DNA of 64,000 nucleotides from Rachicladosporium sp. CCFEE 5018 (GCA_002077045.2 KZ111168.1:76122-140121); one strand, 5' to 3'; counted from the first letter of the stretch, positions 10,664 to 20,264 are shown. Numbers and translations are program-made. The notes: generated by a model from the sequence alone, not told the origin.

Positions 10664-12369
10664 ATGACGAACCAGCACGAGGGCGTGCACGCGCGCGTCT
10701 TCCGTGGCATCAACGCCGAGAGGAAGGTCGTTCAGCTCAGGAAGCGCGACAACCTGCATCAGTTCATCCACCAGGCCTCGCACAATACCAACGGCGAGAA
10801 GATCAAGCTCAACGTTCCAGAAGGCTTCACCTCGGGCACCGATGCTGTCGCGGCTCCGAAGTTCGCCAACAAGCAGCAGGACGATACCGTTGAGACCGTC
10901 TATTCCGTCGTCTACCAGACTGTCAGCGACCCGGCTCCAGTGGCCACATCTACTGTCGCTGCCACCAACGTCGCTCAGGCTGGGGCTTCGTCCGTCGCCC
11001 CAGCTGCTGTCTCCTCGTCCGCTGCACCAGCCGCGACCAGCGCGACCTTGAATGCTGACGAGGCTGCGTACGCTTCGAAGCAGTCTGCTGCCAACGCCAT
11101 ACCGACAACCTCGAGCTCATCGAGTGCATACCCGACTCGCCAATTCGCGCCCGCTGCAACCAGCTCGTCCGCCATCCCGAACCCCATGTCGGCAGCCACC
11201 GCTGCCACTGCCGCATCCGCGTCCGTCATTGGCGGCACACCTCTTCAAAACCAGGCAGCTACTGCAGCAGTCGGAAGCCCTCTGTCTCAGTCGCACGCAG
11301 CCGAGAACACTGGTATGTCTGGCGGAGCCAAGGCTGGTGTAGCATTCGCCGTCATTCTCGCCCTCGGTCTCCTTGCTGGTCTCGCATTCTTCTGCTACCG
11401 CCGCCGCAAGAACCCCAAGTCCCACGAAGAGATCACGAACGAGAAGTACAACGAGAAGAGCGGCTTCAGCGCCGCACCCAAGATCAACCGTTTCAGCGCG
11501 GACAGCGATAAGCTCAGCGCCCGTAGCAGCAATACCCCGGCCACCGCACCTCGTCTCAGTCTTCGCCCAGTCACCCAGTTCCTGCCCAACCTCAGCGACA
11601 AGCGTCAATCCTCCAGCGCATGGGAACGCCCTCAGAACAAGAACCCCTTCGCCGATGCCTCCGAGAAGCAAGCCAATCCCTTCGCGGAAGGTGATGGTAC
11701 CGACCGCACCAACAGCATGTCCTCGACCAACAGCGCCAACTCCGCGACCGCCGCCGCTGGTGGCGCACCCGCAGCCCGTGGCCCCAACAACGTCCACCGC
11801 GTCCAACTCGACTTCAAGCCTAGCATGGAGGACGAACTCGAGCTCATCTCCGGTCAACTCGTCCGCATGCTCCACGAGTACGATGATGGCTGGGCTCTGT
11901 GTATCCGCATGGATCGCACCCAGCAGGGTGTTGTGCCGCGTACCTGCCTGTCTAAGCTCCCTGTCAAGCCTCGTGGACCTCCTCAGAGCCGGCCTCAGGG
12001 TGCGCCTTCCAACGGCCCCTCGCCTCCCAGCACTGCCAATGGCATGGCTCCTCGTCCGTTGACGCCGACGCGTGAGCGCGCTGGTACGATTGAGGGTGGT
12101 GTGCCCGCTCGCAAGCCGGTGCCTGGCATGGCTATGTAAAGCGAATGACTTCGCTCTGCCGACTTCGTCTCGCGCATGCTAATCCTTCCGGATCTCTACA
12201 TCGACTAAGCTGGGACATCGACGGCCCATCTCGACATTCTGAAAACTCTTTCTCTCTCTCACCAATGACATTACGCGCGGCAATACCCGACCACCTCTAC
12301 TTCAATGAACATGCGGCTTCACCGCCTTCCCTTCTCGTTCCCAAGCCAGGCTGGCTCTGGCGTTACTAC
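9819..12369. other. tract present once between two duplicated blocks (probably collapsed)
   Basis: The inverted C2 homology starts exactly at 9818 and the C3 homology starts exactly at 12370. This 2.55-kb tract carrying the SH3 gene is what would be needed to join reversed C2 to C3, so it probably stands for both copies. Confidence 0.6.
10664..12139 (+). CDS. single-pass membrane protein with C-terminal SH3 domain
   Basis: An intronless 491-residue protein starting at ATG 10664 after a CACCGTCGCG context. Residues ~1-70 are charged (GVHARVFRGINAERK). Residues ~75-215 are an Ala/Ser/Thr-rich stretch, probably extracellular and O-mannosylated. Residues ~223-246 are one transmembrane helix (VAFAVILALGLLAGLAFF) followed by YRRRKN, so the C-terminal half is cytosolic. 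A disordered Ser/Asn-rich linker leads to an SH3 domain at ~375-433 (VQLDFKPSMEDELEL, DDGWALC, GVVPRTCL). The tail is Pro-rich. The layout resembles fungal Fus1-like or polarity-linked SH3 membrane proteins. A role in signalling at the cell surface is inference. Confidence 0.82.
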   Translation: MTNQHEGVHARVFRGINAERKVVQLRKRDNLHQFIHQASHNTNGEKIKLNVPEGFTSGTDAVAAPKFANKQQDDTVETVYSVVYQTVSDPAPVATSTVAATNVAQAGASSVAPAAVSSSAAPAATSATLNADEAAYASKQSAANAIPTTSSSSSAYPTRQFAPAATSSSAIPNPMSAATAATAASASVIGGTPLQNQAATAAVGSPLSQSHAAENTGMSGGAKAGVAFAVILALGLLAGLAFFCYRRRKNPKSHEEITNEKYNEKSGFSAAPKINRFSADSDKLSARSSNTPATAPRLSLRPVTQFLPNLSDKRQSSSAWERPQNKNPFADASEKQANPFAEGDGTDRTNSMSSTNSANSATAAAGGAPAARGPNNVHRVQLDFKPSMEDELELISGQLVRMLHEYDDGWALCIRMDRTQQGVVPRTCLSKLPVKPRGPPQSRPQGAPSNGPSPPSTANGMAPRPLTPTRERAGTIEGGVPARKPVPGMAM

Positions 12370-12898
12370 TGCAACTCGACTGCCTCGCGGTGCCCGGCGC
12401 AGTGCTCTCACACGCTATGTGCGCCTGTCTGGGCTGCAAGACTTTGACGATGGAGACTGGAGTGGGCGACCGGGAGTGTATCATAGGGGCTTGCTTTTTA
12501 CTGTTTGGGTAGATACGGGTGGAAGGTGTGGGGTTATGTATTGCTTGAAAACTGCTGTTATATCAATCACTGTCCGACCTTCGCCTCGTAGACGTTGTTG
12601 CCCTCAATCGTCTGCTTATTCGAACCTGGTCGTTGCTGTTAGAGTGGGTTACGCGCACGTGACTCCGCGTACTTTTCGCGTTGCATGCGAAACTGGCCGC
12701 ATCCACTGACCTTCAACTTTCTGGACTTCATTCCTACATCTTGTTGAGCAACGCGGGCGCCACTCCGACTAAGCTTGTGACCACCAGCTGCCCGCCAATG
12801 TAACAGTTGTCCGACGCGCTCTCTATCCCGTGGATTTACTCTGGCGAGAAGCCTCCAGGCTGTTACCAATATCTTGAGTCACCTGTCACTGGATCATC
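12140..12898. other. intergenic between SH3 and PCI genes
   Basis: No gene supported. From 12370 on, the sequence is nearly identical to 37502-38037 in C3, with a few substitutions and a 7-nt insertion in C3 just before the PCI start. Confidence 0.5.
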
Positions 12899-14437
12899 AT
12901 GGCGACTCCAATGCTCGGCCAATTCCTCACGCAAATCAACGGCTTCATCAAAGCCCGCAACGAGACTTCTCTCACCGACTACCTCGTCCTGGAGCCACCT
13001 TTCGCGCAAGCCTACACGCAAATCATCTCTGAGCTCCGCGCCACCTATCCAGCCGGCAACGACGCAGCCCTTGAAGCGAAATGCGCTCAGCTCTTGCCTG
13101 AAGCCGAGAAAGGCGATCAAGGCGCTACCTGGACGGCGTTTATCAGGTATATGGTGACTTATTTGGGGTATTTGAGGGATGTGAGTGCGGATCAAGGGCA
13201 GTATCGACGGACTTATGAGCTGCTTTCTGAGGTGCAGGGGAGGGTGAATAGTGCGTTGGCGCATTCGACATTGGGATGGTTTGTTTTGAGGACTGCGGTT
13301 ACTAACGCTAGACTCGTTTGTCGTTTGGCGATTGGGCTTGACAGGCATCCTGAGCTGCTTGGGCCGCTCAAAACGGGCGGTGGAGGCGAGGAAGGAGGTG
13401 CGAGGGAGACGCTGCCGGAGAAGGCGGCGAATACGATTCGCGTGGCGTTCACGACTGCATTGAATGATCGGTCTGGGAGTCAGGTTAATGGACTGGACGG
13501 TAATGGCCGGCCGGAGGGACGAAGGAAGGGCGTGTACGCGCTTGCAAACTTGTGTCTTAAGATCCTTTTTCAGTGCAAGAAGACTAGGAACGCAAGTCAG
13601 ATTTTCCAGAACATCACTTCGAACGCGCCTCCACTCGACGCTTACCCGAAAGCACAGCAGGTGACCTATCTGTACTACCTTGGCAGATTCCTGTGGCAGA
13701 ATGGACACTTTGGATCTGGTGCTAAGGTGCTGGGCCGAGCGTGGGAGCTGTGCCATTCTGGACCCGGGATGGCGAAGCAGAGGCGGAGCATACTGATCTA
13801 CCTCATTGCCTCGAACTTGATACTTGGCCGTTTCCCTTCCGCTACGCTGCTAAGTCTACCCGAAGCTCACGGGCTGAAGGACAAATTCATGCCGATCTGC
13901 CTAGCCATTCGCTCTGGCAATCTTGCAGCACTTCGAGGTCACTTAGACTTCAACTCCGAATATGCTGCATGGTTCCTGCACTTCCGACTCTTGCTGCAAC
14001 TACGCAACCGCTGCGAGGTCCTCGCTTGGCGGAGTTTAGTGCGGAAAGTCTTCTTGCTCAAAGGCACATTGCCGGAAGCTGGAAGCAACAAAGCTGCTTT
14101 CCTCGATCTTCCGCTGCTAGTTGCTGCGTTCCGCGCTGTCGACATACAGAAGTCTGGCCTCGACCCCGAAGATGAGGCGGACCCTGACCTTGAAGGCACT
14201 ACTGACTTCGACACCAAGATGGAGATCGGCATCGACGAGTATGGCATCATCTCGATCTTGTCCAGTCTAGTGGATCAGGGTTTGCTGAGAGGGTTTGTGG
14301 CACACAAGCAGCAGAAGTTGGCGATCTTGGGGAGTAAGAACTTTGGCGGGAATGCGGTCGCTGCAGGGTTTCCGGCCGTTTGGGGAGTCATTGGGAAGAA
14401 GGGAGAGGCCGGAGGGGTTGTGGGATGGAAGACGTGA
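12899..14437 (+). CDS. PCI-domain protein, CSN12/Thp1 (PCID2) type (C1 copy)
   Basis: An intronless 512-residue protein of the PCI family that includes Csn12 and the TREX-2 subunit Thp1/PCID2, which act in mRNA export and COP9-type complexes. The N-terminal LVLEPPFAQAY and the middle ARLVCRLAIGLDRHPEL..NLCLKILFQCKKTRNASQ helices, then the winged-helix end (EYGIISILSSLVDQGLL, GFVAHKQQKLAILG), support the call. A poly-Gly/Glu loop (TGGGGEEGG) sits at about residue 160. Up to ~13242 the DNA is nearly identical to the C3 copy; beyond that it is abruptly diverged with mostly synonymous changes, so both copies appear under purifying selection. Whether it is Csn12 or Thp1 is not decided here. Confidence 0.85.
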   Translation: MATPMLGQFLTQINGFIKARNETSLTDYLVLEPPFAQAYTQIISELRATYPAGNDAALEAKCAQLLPEAEKGDQGATWTAFIRYMVTYLGYLRDVSADQGQYRRTYELLSEVQGRVNSALAHSTLGWFVLRTAVTNARLVCRLAIGLDRHPELLGPLKTGGGGEEGGARETLPEKAANTIRVAFTTALNDRSGSQVNGLDGNGRPEGRRKGVYALANLCLKILFQCKKTRNASQIFQNITSNAPPLDAYPKAQQVTYLYYLGRFLWQNGHFGSGAKVLGRAWELCHSGPGMAKQRRSILIYLIASNLILGRFPSATLLSLPEAHGLKDKFMPICLAIRSGNLAALRGHLDFNSEYAAWFLHFRLLLQLRNRCEVLAWRSLVRKVFLLKGTLPEAGSNKAAFLDLPLLVAAFRAVDIQKSGLDPEDEADPDLEGTTDFDTKMEIGIDEYGIISILSSLVDQGLLRGFVAHKQQKLAILGSKNFGGNAVAAGFPAVWGVIGKKGEAGGVVGWKT

Positions 14438-14820
14438 AGTCATGTGGTTCAAGACACGATCTCTGGATCTGAAGAGCCAGATGACGGGAAAGAAATGCTC
14501 CCTAAGTCGGCATGTAGGTACATGGACGTGTGGTGCAGAGAGAGGCGTTGCCAGGTCGACTACTTCCTGTCTGGTCGCTTAAGCTCTCCTGTTCCTTCGT
14601 GCCTCCCGGACCGCCATCACGCTGCAATTTGGAGTCCTCTCTACGCCTGACCGCTGCCTCATCATCTCCGCAAGCTCTACATACCAGCCACTGCTCCACC
14701 TCTCAGTATCGCTCATACACAACGTGCTCGACCTCTGTCCAGTGTCAGCGACCGCTATGTCGCCTCGAGGACTTCTCAAGCACTCACCTAGAGGCTGTGG
14801 ATCGACGCGAAAATCACAGA
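14438..14820. other. intergenic downstream of PCI gene
   Basis: No supported gene. It is only patchily similar to C3 39577-39946. Confidence 0.4.
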
Positions 14821-15069
14821 CTACTTGGGCCGCCATGGCTCTTCGAAAGGCTGTTGCTGAAGCCAACGACGCATGTTGTACGCTAAGTCGTCGGGACTTT
14901 CGCTGCTGGGCTTCGGTATGTTGTCACATTCGATTTGGAGTGCTCCGCAGGTAACTTCTGTTGACCAACGTCTCGATGAGATCGTAGCGGTCAAGATACC
15001 CTTCGGATCCAATGCCTTGTTTGGCACTTTGGTGTTGGCCGGGACATTCGAGGTCGACATCATTAGCAT
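14821..15069 (-). CDS. possible conserved small protein (C1 copy)
   Basis: The 82-residue frame ends with RRWLQQQPFEEPWRPK. The C3 copy (39947-40273) ends at the matching stop with RRWLEQQPCEEPWRPK, and the preceding ~30 residues also align (SSRRW, then KPSS and PDDLAY). The upstream parts do not align well. It may be the last exon of a small gene or a chance open frame kept by recent duplication. No family is recognised. Confidence 0.25.
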   Translation of the reverse strand: MLMMSTSNVPANTKVPNKALDPKGILTATISSRRWSTEVTCGALQIECDNIPKPSSESPDDLAYNMRRWLQQQPFEEPWRPK

Positions 15070-15144
15070 CGACTGGGCTTTTCTTCTCCAGAAGATATTG
15101 AAGATTGCTTATCTGCGATATAAGTTGCAAGTCGTGTCCAGTGA

Positions 15145-16009
15145 TCAGACCTTGTGTAGCCCGCATCTGCGAGGCACGCCATGGAGTCCGCTGCAGATTT
15201 TGATGGTGATCGAGCTTTGAGGCACGGCTGGAATTCTTGCATCGCGGCATAGACCACAGACTAGAACCGTGAGGCATGGCAACATCTGCCTCTCACAACC
15301 CGCCGGACAAGCATACTCCGGATCATACTGCCACGCAAAATACGGATCAGTCTCATTCGTCAGCACCTCTCCCATCAACCTCGTAGCCGCACTCAAATCA
15401 TAGCTCGCAGCGAACACATCTGCGGACGCGATTCGAATCTGACCCCAGCCTTTCTCGATCAGCGTGTCGATCGAGGTGCCGTAGATGTACTCCTTGAAGC
15501 CCGCCCAGCGGATGGCTGATGCGCACATGGGGCAGGATTCGGCGTTCGTGTAGAGCGAAAGGGACTTGAAGGCTGTTTGGGCTTGGGAGGCTGTGAGGTT
15601 GTAGGGGCCGGTTGGAGAGGTGAGGACGGAGGTGCAGTTATTGATGGCCGCTATTTCGCCTGGGAAGTGTGTGACTCTCGTTAACTTATTATCATTGTAT
15701 GGTAGACTCACCGTGCAACGTAGGATTCCCAGTCGAGCCTATCGAATTTGCGCCGATACAGACTAGTTCTCCCAAGCCTTCGCCACTTGTGTGATTGACG
15801 ATGGCTGTGCCGAAGGCACCGAATGGGCATGGTGATACAAGGTCACTCAGCGCCTGGTTGGCGACTCGCATCCAGTAGGCGCGGGTGGCGAATTGTATGC
15901 CATTGATAGCCAGTCGTGAGTCTGCGAGAGGCTGCTGGTGAGCTGCTACCTGCGCAATACTCGAAGTCAACAGGAATGAGAGTTGTAGAAGCGCCTTGAA
16001 GGGTGCCAT
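15145..16009 (-). CDS. secreted nucleoside-deaminase-like protein (C1 copy)
   Basis: Exons 16009-15712 and 15659-15145 with a 52-nt intron (GTGAGT..CCCAG) give 270 residues. A signal peptide is evident (MAPFKALLQLSFLLTSSIA, then a QVAAHQQ cleavage region). The CMP/dCMP-deaminase zinc fold is marked by H99-G-E101 and C142-P-M-C145, with PCPFGAFGTAIV and NPTLHGEIAAI matching tRNA-adenosine/guanine deaminase relatives; the usual HAE is HGE in both copies. The enzyme should act on a nucleobase or nucleoside outside the cell or in the secretory path, which is inference. The C-terminus after CPAGCER differs from the C3 copy and runs ~40 residues longer, probably because sequence downstream was replaced. 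Confidence 0.75.
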
Positions 16010-16508
16010 TGTGTTGTAGATGTAACACAAAGTTCGTCGATGGTCCACGTTCTGAGCAATGCGTCTACCGAGCTCATGTACGGCAGCAGCATGGCATATA
16101 AACAATGCATGGCACGATCTTGCGGGTTGGCCAGCCTATCTAATCGGCCGAGATAGCGGGTTGGACAGATTGCCCAGCGCACTGTGCATCGCTGTCACGT
16201 AAACAGTCGGTCAAGCTTCGGAGTGCATATCGTTGTATTGCTCCACTTTCTGGAGAAGATACGCCGGTGTTGTTGCGAAAGGTGATGCCTTATCGTGATA
16301 TCACGCTGCAGTCGCAAGGTCCGATGCAGTGACATCATCAGGACTTCCTCAGCATTGCATGGCAGTCTCCCGCACATACCATTGCGTTCGACCTGCCAGA
16401 GAGGCATGATGTTGACCAACCCGGACGTATCTGCTTCGCATCATAGCACGTCCGCCAGCACCTTTTCAGCAGCTTTCCCGTCAACTTCCCTCACATTTTC
16501 GGCGCAGG
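16010..16508. other. intergenic between deaminase and DUF7770-like gene
   Basis: No gene supported. It is similar to C3 43723-44232, including a shared GGCCGAGATAGC segment and a CAGTCGCA/CCAGGTCCGATGCAG segment, so it is conserved but noncoding. Confidence 0.45.
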
Positions 16509-16934
16509 TTAAGGCAGCAAGATCCCAGACTTGATCAACGCCTTGACAGCTTCACGAGTCCACTCCGTACACCGTCTGACTGGCTTCGACGGGTCCATTC
16601 GCGATCCATTGAGGTTAAGCTGAGGTTCAGGCGTGGGTACACTTCGGCACACTTCCGAGAATTGCTCGAGGTCAACCTCCCTGACAAGGCCGACTTTGAG
16701 CTTCGTGCCAGCTACATGTTCGGGTCGATTGGCTGGGTCAGCGGCTGCATGGTCCTCCTCGTACTTCTGCCCGCCGCCGCCTTTGACGATCGTTCCGGTG
16801 ACTTCGTAGGTGCGGCCGCTGCCGGTTCCATTCTCATGGGTTTCGATGAAGATCTTGATATGATTGATGGTTGATCCGAGAGATTCGGCGGTGTAGACGC
16901 TGAAGAAGGTGGACAATGTAGCAGGCGTCGCCAT
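16509..16934 (-). CDS. DUF7770-like fungal protein (C1 copy)
   Basis: A compact protein of about 141 residues from the ATG at 16934 (MATPATLST), chosen because the C3 orthologue starts with the same MATP. Features are VYTAESLG, INHIKIFIETHE, GRTYEVTGTIVKGGGGQ, PQLNLNGSRMDPSKPVRRCTEW and a short C-terminal helix, the pattern of the uncharacterised fungal family I recall as DUF7770. Function unknown. The related gene at 17552 shares the same core, making a local duplicate pair in C1. Confidence 0.7.
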   Translation of the reverse strand: MATPATLSTFFSVYTAESLGSTINHIKIFIETHENGTGSGRTYEVTGTIVKGGGGQKYEEDHAAADPANRPEHVAGTKLKVGLVREVDLEQFSEVCRSVPTPEPQLNLNGSRMDPSKPVRRCTEWTREAVKALIKSGILLP

Positions 16935-17551
16935 GATGTGCACCAGTGTTGCCTTGCCGAGCTGTTTGATGTTGAGCTGACCGTCGTGCGGTAGTCTTGC
17001 GGAGAAGCCGACTTGATCAAGTATTTGACAGAGACCTTACGCTCAGCGGAGGTAGAGATGAAAGGAAAGCGAGTTCGTGGCTGGGATTTGGAAAGAAGAC
17101 ACCGCACTTGTTGTTACTGCCTAACGCGGCAAAGCGCAGAATAGTCTGTCACCTAGTCAACATGTACGACAGACATGTATCATGAATGCGTGTCACAACT
17201 TGCTGTCGCATAGCCTCGAATACCTGCGGCGTTTGCAATGCGGTCTCACAGCGTTCAACCAATATCCAATGACTAGCCGCTCGCCCTGGCTTCACACCGC
17301 AAGAACACGAGGCAGTGCAGTTACAGATTCGGACGGCACAGTACTTGAAGCGCGCGCGAACATATGAGCCCACGTGCGACACCTATAACTAATCTCTTGG
17401 CTTCCCATGTGAAGTAAAGTGCCAGTATCTCCAAGCCATCATATCCCTCCATTTATCTCTCTCTACTGATCACTACTCCTCCACTTCCAATACTCACCAC
17501 ATAGTATCCGCACTGCAACATAGACCATAGAGCTGGACATCTCTCGCAGCC
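16935..17551. other. intergenic, start of C1-specific insertion
   Basis: No gene supported. Homology to C3 ends near the start of the DUF7770-like gene and resumes only near the Sub1 gene, so most of this lies in sequence that C3 lacks. Confidence 0.45.
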
Positions 17552-18346
17552 ATGAGACATGGACCCTCTTACGGCGCTAGCCTTGGTGGTAGATACTGGT
17601 ACGACGATGTCACTGACACGATCATCCGCGAGAATGGCCCCGACATGCCACGTCCAGCAGGAGTGTCAATCGCGACGCTCACCTCTTCGATAGCTGGCGG
17701 CAGCGCTCAGCCCAGGACCCCATCCAAGCAGACATCCTCGTCATTAGAAGGTCCTTGGCACAGTCCCGGCCTTGGTGGCCAATACATGTATGATCGCCAG
17801 GCTGATCAATTTGTCTCGCCCGATGGACGTCGTGTCCAGCGCCCTTCCACAATTGCTCGCCCTAGTCCAACAGGCAACGGTGGTGGGGGGTCAGCTGGGT
17901 CGAGCAGTCAGACAGACGTCGCCCAATCGCCCGCCAAATCACCAATACACTTCAACGTGTATACCGCAGAGTATGCCGGTCGGCCAAACCATGTCGCAGT
18001 TTTCGTCGAGACACAGGAGAGTGGGGGCCACAGTGGGCGTTTGTTTCAGGTCGTCGGTTCTGTTGTCCGCGGAGGAGGTGGCATGAGGTATGAGGACAAA
18101 AGAGCACACAATCCTGTCGACTCTCACTCATATGCCGAGGGATCCTTGCGCAAGATCGGAATTGTCGCCCAGGCCGACCTTGGTCGTTTCAGAGCCATCT
18201 GCCAGGCCGTCCCAGTACCCGGACCGCAGCTCAATCTCAACAGTACATTGATCGACAAGTCGAAGCCACTGCGCCGCTGTATAGAATGGACGGCAGAAGC
18301 CGTGCTGGCGTTGCAAGAAGCTGGCGTCTTGCACTCGACGGCCTGA
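17552..18346 (+). CDS. DUF7770-like protein with N-terminal tandem LGGxYxYD repeats (C1 only)
   Basis: An intronless 264-residue protein. Residues ~10-37 (LGGRYWYDDVTDTIIRENG) and ~72-98 (LGGQYMYDRQADQFVSPDG) are two copies of a ~27-residue unit with a Tyr-rich start, a predicted beta-hairpin, and an RPxx end. A Ser/Pro linker leads to a DUF7770-like core from about residue 130 (VYTAEYAGRPNHVAVFVETQE, PQLNLNSTLIDKSKPLRRC). It lies next to the shorter paralogue at 16509 in opposite orientation and has no counterpart in C3. Function unknown. Confidence 0.7.
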   Translation: MRHGPSYGASLGGRYWYDDVTDTIIRENGPDMPRPAGVSIATLTSSIAGGSAQPRTPSKQTSSSLEGPWHSPGLGGQYMYDRQADQFVSPDGRRVQRPSTIARPSPTGNGGGGSAGSSSQTDVAQSPAKSPIHFNVYTAEYAGRPNHVAVFVETQESGGHSGRLFQVVGSVVRGGGGMRYEDKRAHNPVDSHSYAEGSLRKIGIVAQADLGRFRAICQAVPVPGPQLNLNSTLIDKSKPLRRCIEWTAEAVLALQEAGVLHSTA

Positions 18347-18418
18347 TGCGAATGGAGATTCGACCATGTTTTGCAACATGATACAAGCTGGCGATAGACA
18401 TAGATTCGCAACATCTTA

Positions 18419-19294
18419 CTAGTAGTACAGGATATGGAAAATCATTTGCATGAGAGCGTACTCATAACCATACACGGGCAAAATCTTGTCCACCATCTCC
18501 AGCCACTCTGGTTTGAAGCGGCCCATGATGATCGAGTGACAGTATTCCCAATACTCCGGGTACCAGCCAGATGTCTCCCAGTCGATGAGAGATATGGTGA
18601 ATGATCCGGTCCCGTCCTCCTTGCTTCCAGTCCTCTGGACCATGATGTTCTTTGGCTGCAAGTCGCCGTGGCAGAGAGTAGTTCGATGACCAGAGAAGGC
18701 TTGAGTGAACAGGGTTCGAAGGAAGCTCAAGTAAGACGGAGCCATGTCTGGTGTGGTAGCCAGTTTCCGTAACAGTCCTTCGTTGAACGCAGCTTCGCTG
18801 TCAAAGGGTCCTGACATCAAAGGATCAGGACCATCCGGACTCCAGAACATGCCATGGGAGCAAGCGCCTCTGGCAATTGAGCCAAAGTATCCTGGCTCAG
18901 GCAGCTCACGCAACTTGTCTAGAGCATCCCTGACTAGCAGCCCTATGTCGTCCTTCTCACTCTGTGTGAGTTTTGGTAACAGGTTCGCTAAAGTCTCGCC
19001 ATGTACAAAATCCATAACAATGAACGTCTGCTGCGAAGCCTGATCTGTGAAAGTGGCGTGTACTCTGGGCACGGGAATTTTACTATGCTCAGCGATGTAT
19101 TGCATAGTTTGTCCCTCTGTTAGAGTGACTTGCTCGCCATACTTGGCCACGAGGTGCTCGCCGAGTCTCACGACTTTGTGGGCGGAGTCCGGAGGCGACA
19201 GAATGGCAGTTGATGCTAGTATGTCAGCCGTGGACGGCAGCGTACCCTCCGACATGACCGCGTTGGTGGGTATGAATCGCCCTTTCGAAAGCAA
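18419..19294 (-). CDS. APH-family (aminoglycoside phosphotransferase-like) kinase (C1 only)
   Basis: A single-exon 291-residue protein with the small-molecule kinase fold: a glycine-poor N-lobe (VVRLGEHLVAKYGE), an EGQTMQYIAEHS helix, FIVMDFVHGETL hinge, the catalytic loop CHGDLQPKNIMV (Asp as base) and metal-binding IDWETSGWYPEYWEY. Fungal genomes hold many such proteins with unknown substrates; antibiotic resistance should not be assumed. C3 lacks the gene at the matching place, so it is a presence/absence difference between the copies. Confidence 0.85.
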   Translation of the reverse strand: MLSKGRFIPTNAVMSEGTLPSTADILASTAILSPPDSAHKVVRLGEHLVAKYGEQVTLTEGQTMQYIAEHSKIPVPRVHATFTDQASQQTFIVMDFVHGETLANLLPKLTQSEKDDIGLLVRDALDKLRELPEPGYFGSIARGACSHGMFWSPDGPDPLMSGPFDSEAAFNEGLLRKLATTPDMAPSYLSFLRTLFTQAFSGHRTTLCHGDLQPKNIMVQRTGSKEDGTGSFTISLIDWETSGWYPEYWEYCHSIIMGRFKPEWLEMVDKILPVYGYEYALMQMIFHILYY

Positions 19295-19533
19295 ATGGTG
19301 TTGATAAGGTGCCTGTCGCGTTGCTCCGGCGATCGCCCATAATCTGGACTGTATGACATCACCCTAAGCGCGTCCACCTCACTTCAATCTACGCATCTTC
19401 ATTGGAGTGCCGCACCATAAACCTTCACTGCAGTATCAAGTCATTCTCGTAACTCCTAAGAGTCATTTCCTGCCTTCAGATTCCCCAGTCAGAACCTGTT
19501 CATCCTCTCGCACCCCTTGATTCATACTCAACT

Positions 19534-20264
19534 ATGGCTTCGATGACCGAATCCGGCTCTCGCAAACGCTCCGCCCCAAGCGAAGAAGTCTACGATCTTC
19601 CCACTGAGACTGCGCCGAGGACCAAGAAAGCTAAAGCCTCTGCTGCATCAAAGCCGAAAACATCGAACTCGACTTCAGATCTCAATCGTAGTCGCCAGAC
19701 AGATGATGACGGGAACGACTTCTGGGAGGTACGTGCTCCAGTGAACAGATTAGAGAGGTCAGATGTCGGTGCATGATATGAAGTGCTGACACTGTGCGAC
19801 GTAGCTCTCGAGGACGAAGCGAGTCCAGATATCGGAGTTCAAAGGCATCACGATGGTCGGCATCCGGGAGTTCTACGAGAAGGACGGGAAGTGGCTGCCA
19901 GGGAAAAAGGTAGAGCTTAATCCCTCTGTTGCATCCATGGAGCTCGATCCATGAAGTGCTGACGAAATAATCCCAGGGCATCAGTCTTACAACTGAGCAA
20001 TTCAACGCTGTCGTCGAAGCACTACCGCAGATCGAGGCTTCGCTGAAAGATAAGGACATCGATATGCCGCGGCCAGATTACAGTGCTGTAATCCCAGCTG
20101 CAGCCATGAAGGACGAAGATGACGAGGACGAAGAGGATGATGTCGAGGACGATGATGAAGCAGAGGACGACGATGAGGAAGACGTCAAGCCTCCAGTTAC
20201 GAAGAAGAGTGCTGCCAAGAAGAAGAAGCCCAATCACGAGGAGACGAGCGATGAGGATAATTGA
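19534..20264 (+). CDS. SUB1: transcriptional coactivator Sub1/PC4 family (C1 copy)
   Basis: Exons 19534-19728, 19805-19909 and 19977-20264 give 195 residues. The N-terminus is Ser/Lys-rich; the PC4 single-stranded-DNA-binding core spans the exon junctions (DDDGNDFWE, LSRTKRVQISEFKGITMVGIREFY, DGKWLPGKKGISLTTEQF). A long Asp/Glu tail (DEDDEDEEDDVEDDDEAEDD) and a Lys-rich AAKKKKPNHEE end follow. Family members bind ssDNA at promoters and support RNA polymerase II transcription in the nucleus. Intron positions match the C3 copy. The gene converges on adenylate cyclase. Confidence 0.88.

Noticed and set aside
11117..11875. 252-codon reverse frame in the SH3 gene
   Set aside because: A mirror of the Ala/Ser-rich and SH3 coding sequence; no family resemblance.
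12863..13756. 297-codon frame on the reverse strand of the PCI gene
   Set aside because: It overlaps a well-supported gene on the other strand and is broken in the C3 copy.
18419..19294. Antibiotic resistance gene
   Set aside because: It has only the general APH fold; fungi carry many such kinases with other or unknown substrates.
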